Source: Kangiellaceae bacterium | GTDB taxonomy: Bacteria > Pseudomonadota > Gammaproteobacteria > Enterobacterales > Kangiellaceae | DNA: 22,229 nt | Assembly: GCA_030148365.1 (NCBI GenBank) | Contig: JASBTO010000159.1 | Location: forward strand, 1 to 22,229 | Direction: 5' to 3' | Part shown: piece by piece, positions 16,111 through 22,229 of the stretch | How positions within the stretch are numbered: position 1 is the stretch's first letter | Layout of the letters: each line of letters opens with the position of its first letter | The notes under the pieces: generated by a model | Databases searched by the model: none | Seen by the model: only the letters and a program-made list of their open reading frames with translations | Told to the model about the DNA's origin: nothing | Position numbers and translations under genes: made by a program

Positions 16111-16920
16111 ATGGGTAAAGGCACAAAATATATCGCCCGTGAAATGGATGAACAGGGTTTTATCCACTATAGCGATGAAGAGAATGCAATCTGGCAGGAA
16201 CTATACGCCCGTCAGGAATCGGTTATTGAAGGCCGCGCTTGCCAGGACTATCTGGATGGAACACGCCGCCTGGGTCTGCCGAAAGACCGGATTCCCCAAC
16301 TGCATGAAGTCTCCGAAGTGCTCATGGATACGACCGGGTGGCAGGTCGCCTGGGTACCCGCCCTGATTTCATTCGACCGGTTCTTTGAACTGCTCGCCAA
16401 CAAGAAGTTTCCCTGCGCGACCTTTATCCGCACCCGTGAAGAGATGAACTACCTTCGTGAGCCGGATGTCTTTCACGAGATTTTCGGTCACTGTCCCATG
16501 CTGACCAATCCCTATTTCGCTGAATTTACCCATACCTACGGCAAGCTGGGTTACGCAGCGTCCAAGGCTGACAGGGTTTATCTGGCCCGGCTTTACTGGT
16601 TCACCGTCGAGTTCGGCCTGATCCGTACCGAAGCCGGTCGACGGATCTATGGTGGCGGTATTCTGTCGTCCATCGGTGAAACCCCCCACAGCCTTGATAA
16701 CCCTGACGTTATCCGCAAGCCATTCGACATGATTGACGTCATGCGAACCCCATACCGGATAGATATCATGCAGCCCGTCTATTTCGAAATTGATGACATG
16801 AAACAGCTGTATGAACTGGCCAATACCGACATTATGGCCAAGGTTAGGGAAGCTCGGGAACTGGGTCTGCACCCGCCAGCCTATCCGCCCAGGGAAGAGA
16901 AGGAAAAAGTGGCCAGTTAG
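16111..16920 (+). CDS. phhA: Phenylalanine 4-hydroxylase PhhA
   Basis: Iron- and tetrahydropterin-dependent monooxygenase converting L-phenylalanine to L-tyrosine; the entry step for phenylalanine into the downstream pathway. The 269 residues fit the bacterial catalytic-domain-only form. The iron ligands are His122 and His127 in EPDVFHEIFGHCPML and Glu167 in YWFTVEFGL, and the pterin pocket is likely around GILSSIGETPHSL. ATG 16111 with AGAGG/TAGG directly upstream gives the usual N-terminus (KGTKYIAREMDEQGFIHY); the open frame reaches back to 15997 without a good ribosome-binding site. No pterin-4a-carbinolamine dehydratase (phhB) follows, although it does in Pseudomonas. A gap of 246 bp separates it from hppD, so it is probably a separate unit. 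Confidence 0.96.
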   Translation: MGKGTKYIAREMDEQGFIHYSDEENAIWQELYARQESVIEGRACQDYLDGTRRLGLPKDRIPQLHEVSEVLMDTTGWQVAWVPALISFDRFFELLANKKFPCATFIRTREEMNYLREPDVFHEIFGHCPMLTNPYFAEFTHTYGKLGYAASKADRVYLARLYWFTVEFGLIRTEAGRRIYGGGILSSIGETPHSLDNPDVIRKPFDMIDVMRTPYRIDIMQPVYFEIDDMKQLYELANTDIMAKVREARELGLHPPAYPPREEKEKVAS

Positions 16921-16926
16921 GTCGCG

Positions 16927-16955
16927 TTGCGAGCGACGCTTTCAGGCTGCATAAT
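16927..16955 (+). promoter_or_regulatory. Candidate hppD-maiA operon promoter
   Basis: TTGCGA (16927-16932), a 17-bp spacer and CATAAT (16950-16955) lie immediately after the phhA stop. Transcription would begin near 16962 and leave a leader of about 205 bases. In that leader CCGC-TTTTCT-GCGG is followed shortly by TTTTTCTTTT (about 17097-17125), a weak terminator-like structure that could serve phhA or attenuate hppD. All inferred. Confidence 0.33.
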
Positions 16956-17166
16956 AGGCGCGGCTGAATTCGGGTGACCGAACCAAATTTACACCAGAAT
17001 GCAGGGTTAATGTTCTATGTTGTTGATTACAAGTGAATTGATGATTGCCGCAAGGATCCGCGCGCAGTGGAGTCAGATCGCCTGATCCTTTGAATGCCGC
17101 TTTTCTGCGGAACACTTTTTCTTTTGACTCTACACAGCCTCCGATGCGGGGGTGAGGTATTTATCA

Positions 17167-18252
17167 ATGACTACTTCTACTACTGATTCCATCAACCCGC
17201 TGGGTACCGATGGATTTGAATTCGTTGAATTTACGGCGCCGGACGAAACCGGTGTCGAAAAGCTGAAAACCCTCTTTTCGTTGTTGGGTTTTACCGCCAT
17301 TGGCCAACACAAACGCAAGAATATTACCCTCTATCGCCAGGGCGACATTAATTTTCTGGTCAATGGCGAATGCCCCAGCTACTTCCAGGAGTTCAGCAAG
17401 GCCCACGGACCCTGCGCCTGCTCCATGGCGTTCCGGGTAAAAGATGCCCAAAAAGCCTTTGAGTATGCTGTCTCCCAGGGTGCCAAGCCGTTTGACAAGA
17501 GTGATTACGGCGTCGGCGAAGTTGAAATTCCCGCGGTCTACGGCATCGGTGACTCGGTACTCTATTTTGTCGATCAATATGGCGAAGAAAGTTTCTACGA
17601 CAACGATTTCAACTATTTCGAAGGCGTTGATCGTCATCCGGAAGGTGTCGGACTCGCCGATCTGGACCACCTGACCCACAATGTCCAGCGCGGCAATATG
17701 GACGTCTGGTCCGGTTTCTACGAGCGCATCGGCAACTTTCGGGAAATCCGCTATTTCGACATTGAAGGCAAGCTGACCGGATTGCTCTCCCGCGCGATGA
17801 CTGCGCCTTGCGGCAAAATTCGTATCCCGATTAACGAGTCCTCCGATGACAAATCCCAAATCGAGGAGTACCTGCGGGAATACAAAGGCGAAGGGATCCA
17901 GCATATTGCCCTCGCGGCCGACGACATCTACGAAACCGTCCGCAAATTGCGTGCCGGGGGCATGGAGTTCATGCCGACACCCGATACCTACTATGAAAAA
18001 ATCGATGAGCGGGTTCCGGAGCATGGCGAAGATATCGATAAATTGCGGGAATTAAGGATTCTTGTCGATGGCGCCCCGGTCGAAGGTGACGGCATCCTGC
18101 TGCAAATCTTCACCAAGACCGTAATTGGCCCGATCTTCTTTGAAATCATTCAGCGCAAAGGCAACGAAGGTTTCGGCGAAGGTAATTTCAAGGCCTTGTT
18201 CGAATCCATCGAGGAAGATCAAATCCGTCGGGGAGTGATCCAGGATGCGTAA
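17167..18252 (+). CDS. hppD: 4-Hydroxyphenylpyruvate dioxygenase
   Basis: Non-haem iron enzyme converting 4-hydroxyphenylpyruvate and O2 to homogentisate and CO2. The 361 residues fit the family (two vicinal-oxygen-chelate halves). The iron ligands are His158 in DLDHLTHNV, His236 in GIQHIALAADDI and Glu316 in GPIFFEIIQRKG; the C-terminal lid GFGEGNFKALFESIE is intact. ATG 17167 is used, with GAGG 9 bp upstream; a GTG at 17152 in the same frame lies before that site. The stop overlaps hmgA by 8 bp, so translation is coupled and hppD leads a four-gene operon. The aminotransferase that would supply its substrate is not in the window. Confidence 0.97.
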   Translation: MTTSTTDSINPLGTDGFEFVEFTAPDETGVEKLKTLFSLLGFTAIGQHKRKNITLYRQGDINFLVNGECPSYFQEFSKAHGPCACSMAFRVKDAQKAFEYAVSQGAKPFDKSDYGVGEVEIPAVYGIGDSVLYFVDQYGEESFYDNDFNYFEGVDRHPEGVGLADLDHLTHNVQRGNMDVWSGFYERIGNFREIRYFDIEGKLTGLLSRAMTAPCGKIRIPINESSDDKSQIEEYLREYKGEGIQHIALAADDIYETVRKLRAGGMEFMPTPDTYYEKIDERVPEHGEDIDKLRELRILVDGAPVEGDGILLQIFTKTVIGPIFFEIIQRKGNEGFGEGNFKALFESIEEDQIRRGVIQDA

Positions 18253-19378
18253 ATGGATTTCCTTCCCCCACAAGGAGGGTATTGTCTCCCGGCAGGCGCA
18301 CGCCGATCTCCCGGAAGAGGGCATATACGAGCGGGAAGCGGGCCGCAGCGGATTTTTTGGTCCGACGGCCCACTTTCATCACCAGCGCCCGCCGACCAGT
18401 TGGGAGCAATGGCAAGGGCCGCTCCGGCCTCGCGCGTTTGATCTGAACAAGCTCGGCATCGCGACAGCATCCCCCTGGGATGCACCGCTGGTGTTGTACA
18501 ACGCCCATTGCAAGTTCCGTTTATGGCGCTGTGAAGGCAACATGGATTTCCTGGTACGCAATGGCGATGGTGACGAGCTGCTGTTCGTCCATGACGGCAG
18601 TGCAGAGCTGTTTTGCGACTACGGGCACCTCAGCATCAGCGAAGGCGACTATGTGATGATCCCGCGCGGCACCATGTGGCGCCTGGAGACGGACAGTCAC
18701 CTGACCACCCTGATGATTGAGGCTACCAACGACTCATTCCAGCTGCCGGAAAAAGGTCTCGTCGGTCCCCAGGCCATTTTTGATCCCGCCATGCTGGACG
18801 TGCCCGCGATCGACGAAGACTTCAAGGCCCAGCAGGATGACACGCCCTGGGATGTCCGCATCAAGCGTCGGGACGAAGTCAGCTGTGTATCCTATTCCTA
18901 CTCACCGCTGGACGCGGTCGGTTGGCACGGCGATTTGTCTGTCGTGCGCATTAACTGGCGCCACATCCGGCCCCTGATGTCGCATCGCTACCATCTGCCG
19001 CCCTCGGCTCACACGACTTTTGTCGCCGGCCGGTTTGTGGTTTGTACTTTTGTCCCGCGACCCATCGAGTCGGATCCCGGCGCTCTGAAAGTGCCTTTCT
19101 ACCACAACAATGATGATTTCGATGAAGCGATTTTTTACCACCAGGGAGATTTCTTCAGCCGCGACAATATCGGACCGGCAATGGTGACTTTCCATCCCTC
19201 CGGCTTTACTCATGGTCCCCATCCGAAAGCTTTTGCCGCCGGACAGAAACACGCCAAGAAGGAAACGGACGAAGTTGCGGTCATGCTGGATACTCGCGAT
19301 CCGCTAGAAGTGGGCGAGCAGGCATTCGGCGTCGAAGAGACCGCCTATGCCGACAGCTGGAAGGTCAAACCCGAGTAA
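18245..19378 (+). CDS. hmgA: Homogentisate 1,2-dioxygenase (short bacterial form)
   Basis: Ring-cleaving iron dioxygenase turning homogentisate into maleylacetoacetate. At 377 residues it is shorter than the 430-residue Pseudomonas and human enzymes and seems to belong to a shorter bacterial branch. N-terminal landmarks are GFFGPTAHFHHQRPPTSW and the cupin stretch LLFVHDGSAELFCDYGHL with GDYVMIPRGTMWRL. The likely iron ligands are in VPFYHNNDDFDEAIFYHQGD (His and Glu) and FHPSGFTHGPHP (His), matching YHRN...E and TPHGP of the human enzyme, with about one extra residue between His and Glu. ATG 18245 overlaps the end of hppD by 8 bp, with GGGGAG about 9 bp upstream. Confidence 0.93.
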   Translation: MRKWISFPHKEGIVSRQAHADLPEEGIYEREAGRSGFFGPTAHFHHQRPPTSWEQWQGPLRPRAFDLNKLGIATASPWDAPLVLYNAHCKFRLWRCEGNMDFLVRNGDGDELLFVHDGSAELFCDYGHLSISEGDYVMIPRGTMWRLETDSHLTTLMIEATNDSFQLPEKGLVGPQAIFDPAMLDVPAIDEDFKAQQDDTPWDVRIKRRDEVSCVSYSYSPLDAVGWHGDLSVVRINWRHIRPLMSHRYHLPPSAHTTFVAGRFVVCTFVPRPIESDPGALKVPFYHNNDDFDEAIFYHQGDFFSRDNIGPAMVTFHPSGFTHGPHPKAFAAGQKHAKKETDEVAVMLDTRDPLEVGEQAFGVEETAYADSWKVKPE

Positions 19379-19414
19379 CTCCCCGAGCAGAATCAATTAG
19401 AGAGCAGATATTTT

Positions 19415-20404
19415 ATGAAACTGGCAACTCTGAAAAACAATACCCGTGACGGCCAGCTGGTCGTCGTCAGCCGCGATCTGAAACTGGCGGTCAAGGTACC
19501 GGAAATCGCCAATACCCTGCAGGCGGCGCTTGATCAGTGGCAGGCCTGCAAACCGGAACTGGAAAAGGTCTACCAGCAACTGAACGACGGTGATATCGAC
19601 ACCGCCATACCGTTCGAGCAGGAAAGGTGCGAATCGCCTCTGCCCCGCGCATACCAATGGGCGGACGGCAGTGCTTATGTCAACCACGTTGAGCTCGTGC
19701 GCAAGGCCCGGGGCGCGGAAATGCCCGAATCTTTCTGGACCGACCCGCTGATGTACCAGGGCGGTTCCGATGCATTCATCGGCCCCCGCGACGATATCGA
19801 AATGGCCAGCACAGACTGGGGTATCGATATGGAAGCGGAAGTTGCGATTATTACCGGCGACGTGCCCATGGGGACGACACCGGAAGAAGCCGCAGAGCAC
19901 ATCCGCCTGCTGATGCTCGTCAATGATGTCTCCCTTCGCAATCTCATTCCGGGAGAACTTGGCAAGGGCTTCGGCTTTTTCCAGAGCAAACCATCGTCAG
20001 CGTTCTCGCCAGTGGCGGTCACACCCGATGAGCTTGGTGACAAGTGGAAAGACGGCAAGGTTTTGCTGCCGCTGGTGACCCATCTGAACAACAAGCTGTT
20101 GGGCAAACCCAGTGCCGGGATCGACATGACCTTCGATTTCCGGACCCTGATTGCTCACGCTGCCAAAACCCGGCCACTGCGGGCCGGCGCCATTATCGGC
20201 TCCGGAACCGTGTCCAACTCCGAAGGCGACGTAGGCTCCAGTTGTCTGGCTGAAGTCAGAATGATCGAAACCATCCGGGACGGCAAGCCGAGCACGCCTT
20301 TCATGCAGTTCGGGGATCAGGTGCGCATCGAGATGTTCGCGGAAGATGGCGCCAACATATTCGGTACCATTGACCAGCAGGTCGTGCAGTACCAGAAAGC
20401 CTGA
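19415..20404 (+). CDS. fahA: Fumarylacetoacetate hydrolase
   Basis: Splits fumarylacetoacetate into fumarate and acetoacetate, the final step of the pathway. The 329 residues make it the short bacterial type, not the 420-residue mammalian type. The metal-binding acidic pair is Glu140 and Glu142 in STDWGIDMEAEVAIITGDVP; NDVSLRNLIP (Asp171), GFGFFQSKPSSAFSPVAVTP and IIGSGTVSN complete the FAH-fold signature. It lies 36 bp after hmgA and 8 bp before maiA. The two last reactions are therefore encoded in reverse order, which is common. The ribosome-binding site (GAGAG, some 12 bp from ATG 19415) is weak. Other FAH-fold hydrolases exist, but the neighbours settle the role. Confidence 0.94.
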   Translation: MKLATLKNNTRDGQLVVVSRDLKLAVKVPEIANTLQAALDQWQACKPELEKVYQQLNDGDIDTAIPFEQERCESPLPRAYQWADGSAYVNHVELVRKARGAEMPESFWTDPLMYQGGSDAFIGPRDDIEMASTDWGIDMEAEVAIITGDVPMGTTPEEAAEHIRLLMLVNDVSLRNLIPGELGKGFGFFQSKPSSAFSPVAVTPDELGDKWKDGKVLLPLVTHLNNKLLGKPSAGIDMTFDFRTLIAHAAKTRPLRAGAIIGSGTVSNSEGDVGSSCLAEVRMIETIRDGKPSTPFMQFGDQVRIEMFAEDGANIFGTIDQQVVQYQKA

Positions 20405-20412
20405 GCCGCAGC

Positions 20413-21072
20413 ATGATGATTCTGTATGGTTACTGGCGCTCCACCGCCGCCTATCGGGTGCGGATTGGGCTGAACCTCAAGCAACTGGAGTTTGAGAGTC
20501 GCTCGGTACATCTGGTCAAGGATGGCGGCCAGCAACACTCGGCAGAATACCGGGCGCTCAATCCCCAGGGGCTGGTGCCCTTGTTGATTGACGGCGACAC
20601 GCGGATCAGTCAGTCTTCGGCGATCCTCGAGTATCTGGAAGAAAAATATCCCGGGCTCGCTTTGCTGCCGGGCGAACCGGAAGCGCGCGCAGCAGTCAGA
20701 AGTCTGTATCAGTCGATTGCCTGCGATTTGCACCCGCTGAACAATCTGCGGGTGCTTCAGTACCTGGAAAGGGTGCTGGACGTGGACAAGGATTCCCGCG
20801 ACACCTGGTACCATCACTGGATCCATAAAGGCTTTACCGCACTGGAAAAAGAGTTATCCGTTCATGCCGGGGAAGGCAATTTCAGCATGGGCGAATCCCT
20901 GAGCATGGTGGACCTGTTTCTGGTCCCGCAGCTCTACAATGCTAGACGGTTTAACGTGCCTCTGGATGAGTATCCGCGGCTGACAGCCATCGAGCAACAT
21001 TGCCTGTCACTGTCGGCCTTTGCCGATGCCAGGCCCGAAGCACAGCCGGATGCAGTCCTCAAGAAAGACTGA
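20413..21072 (+). CDS. maiA: Maleylacetoacetate isomerase (zeta-class glutathione transferase)
   Basis: Glutathione-dependent cis-trans isomerase that converts maleylacetoacetate to fumarylacetoacetate. The 219 residues fit the zeta class. The N-terminal active-site motif is YWRSTAAYRVRIGLNLK (Ser10 and Thr11 in place of the more usual Ser-Ser-Cys); ALNPQGLVPLLIDGD carries the cis-proline, and ISQSSAILEYLEEKYP binds glutathione. The C-terminal helical domain has MVDLFLVPQLYNARRFNV. There are two adjacent ATG codons (20413 and 20416); the first gives MMILYGY and the choice cannot be settled by the weak ribosome-binding site. Last clear gene of the hppD-hmgA-fahA-maiA operon. Confidence 0.94.
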   Translation: MMILYGYWRSTAAYRVRIGLNLKQLEFESRSVHLVKDGGQQHSAEYRALNPQGLVPLLIDGDTRISQSSAILEYLEEKYPGLALLPGEPEARAAVRSLYQSIACDLHPLNNLRVLQYLERVLDVDKDSRDTWYHHWIHKGFTALEKELSVHAGEGNFSMGESLSMVDLFLVPQLYNARRFNVPLDEYPRLTAIEQHCLSLSAFADARPEAQPDAVLKKD

Positions 21073-21100
21073 CCGGCCCGACAATAATGGAAAGAAATAT

Positions 21101-22229
21101 ATGACTTTGCGCCAATTACTCCGATACGGCTTGCTGGCCGGTATCTCCCTGAATGCTGTCAATGGTGCGGCTGCTCCCTACGACATCACTGACCTCGGTG
21201 ATCTGGGCGGCCAGGGCAGCTATGCCTATGATGTCAATGCTTCCGGGATCGCGGTCGGCAGCGCCACCGGGCCACTGATTATCAATGCCGGGGGCATTAC
21301 CGCTGCCGAATTCGCCAACCACGGTGTCTTGTTCAGTGGCAGCACCCCGGTGGATCTCGGATCCCTGGATGCCGGCAATGCACTGACACTGGGCATCAAT
21401 GACGGTGGCACCATGGTCGGATTCGGCTACGAAATTATTGACGGCGACCAGTTTTCCCGGGGCCTGATTTACTCAAGCGGCAGCGATCCGGTAGTCATGC
21501 CGGAACCGGAAAACAGTACCGCCCTGCGGGCATTGGACGTCAATAACAGCGATCTGATTGTGGGCTATGCCACCATCGATTTCGATCCCGCGGACAGTAT
21601 CAGCTCCCAGGAGCGTGGCTTTGTTTTCGATAACGTCAGCAAAACCTTTGTGGGTTTGGTGCCGCCATTTGTCAACGAGATTGACCGAAAAAGCGTCATT
21701 GAGGCCATTAATGACACGGGTATGGTGGCAGGTTGGGCCCAGACGGAAGACAGCAGCGGCAATCCCAAGGCGCATGGATTCTTTGCCAATATTTCTGATC
21801 TCGACAATCCTACGGACATCGGTCATCTGGGTGGCGATATTTCCGTTGTTAACGGTATGAATAATGGTGGAGTCCTCGTAGGCCGCTCCGCCAACTCCAG
21901 CGGTCAGCTCGAAGCCTTTATCTACGATCCCGGTTCGTCTCCGGCATTGCAAGGTCTGGGGTTTGTGGATCCGCGTTTTACCTATTCGGAAGCTTTTGAC
22001 GTCAATGATATGGGGCAAATCGTTGGTCTTGCCGCAAACGGCTCGTCAACCCGCTCAGAGTTTACTGCTTTCATTTATGAGGGTGGTGAAATGAAGGACC
22101 TGAACCTGATGATTGACTGTGACAAAGGTTGGGAGCTGGAGTCCGCACGCGCTATCAATAACGCAGGTCAGATCGTCGGTTACGGCACAATCGGCACAAA
22201 GGTACATGCTTTCCTGCTGACCCCGACCC
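21101..22229 (+). CDS. Secreted HAF-repeat (DUF3466-like) protein, 3' truncated by window
   Basis: The frame is open from ATG 21101 to the end of the window (376 codons), so the C-terminus is not seen. A signal peptide (about residues 1-25, ending NGAAA) is followed by at least seven degenerate repeats with the pattern A-x-x-(V/I)N-x-x-G-x-(I/M)VG: YAYDVNASGIAVG, LTLGINDGGTMVG, LRALDVNNSDLIVG, IEAINDTGMVAG, SVVNGMNNGGVLVG, EAFDVNDMGQIVG, ARAINNAGQIVG. This is the extracellular HAF-repeat family, of unknown function. The last visible residues (HAFLLTPT) are where such proteins usually pass into a sorting signal, often PEP-CTERM, which cannot be checked here. GGAAAG lies 7 bp before the ATG. 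It begins 28 bp after maiA and could be reached by read-through from that operon. Confidence 0.85.
   Translation, partial: MTLRQLLRYGLLAGISLNAVNGAAAPYDITDLGDLGGQGSYAYDVNASGIAVGSATGPLIINAGGITAAEFANHGVLFSGSTPVDLGSLDAGNALTLGINDGGTMVGFGYEIIDGDQFSRGLIYSSGSDPVVMPEPENSTALRALDVNNSDLIVGYATIDFDPADSISSQERGFVFDNVSKTFVGLVPPFVNEIDRKSVIEAINDTGMVAGWAQTEDSSGNPKAHGFFANISDLDNPTDIGHLGGDISVVNGMNNGGVLVGRSANSSGQLEAFIYDPGSSPALQGLGFVDPRFTYSEAFDVNDMGQIVGLAANGSSTRSEFTAFIYEGGEMKDLNLMIDCDKGWELESARAINNAGQIVGYGTIGTKVHAFLLTPT

Noticed and set aside
17164..18024. 286-codon open frame antisense to hppD
   Set aside because: hppD carries all iron ligands in the other strand; the antisense frame is a by-product of codon bias.

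Overview
The window looks like chromosomal DNA of a free-living, probably marine or environmental gammaproteobacterium. The evidence is the five-step hut pathway (hutF plus hutG rather than formamide release), an Slt70-type transglycosylase, a BarA-like sensor, an outer-membrane barrel ending in Phe, a DUF6763-type small protein and a HAF-repeat secreted protein. The DNA is GC-rich and compact. I see no rRNA, tRNA, CRISPR array, insertion sequence or phage gene. The genus cannot be fixed from the sequence alone.

Bases 1-8337 hold histidine catabolism. After the 3' end of an AraC-type regulator and a structured convergent intergenic hairpin come hutH, hutU and hutC (minus strand, transcribed hutC-hutU-hutH). 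A perfect 16-bp palindrome (GGTTGTATATACAACC) in front of hutC is almost certainly the HutC operator. Divergent from it are an uncharacterised small protein gene and hutG, coupled through ATGA. hutI (minus) and hutF (plus) follow, sharing a divergent control region. Together these enzymes convert histidine to urocanate, imidazolone propionate, formimidoylglutamate, formylglutamate and then glutamate plus formate. No histidine or urocanate permease and no hutD are visible.

Bases 8334-11091 (minus) hold a probable sensory unit: a periplasmic substrate-binding protein gene interrupted by an in-frame TAA, followed by a BarA-like membrane hybrid sensor kinase with degraded kinase and receiver motifs. 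Bases 11261-15761 hold unrelated genes: ung, a small DUF6763-like protein, an outer-membrane barrel protein and the lytic transglycosylase slt.

Bases 16111-21072 (plus) carry phenylalanine/tyrosine degradation in nearly reaction order: phhA, hppD, hmgA, fahA, maiA (the last two reactions are encoded in reverse order). The products take phenylalanine through tyrosine, and 4-hydroxyphenylpyruvate through homogentisate, to fumarate and acetoacetate. The aromatic aminotransferase and the pterin-recycling phhB are absent from the window. The window ends inside a secreted HAF-repeat (DUF3466-like) protein gene that starts 28 bp after maiA.

Several starts were moved from the longest ORF to an internal codon with a better Shine-Dalgarno site (hutC, hutG, hutI, sensor kinase, ung, the DUF6763-like gene, the barrel protein, slt, phhA, hppD). 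The items most worth a second look are the uncharacterised hut-linked protein, the split binding protein with a perfect Shine-Dalgarno sequence at its stop codon, the degenerate sensor kinase, and the hairpin beyond hutH.
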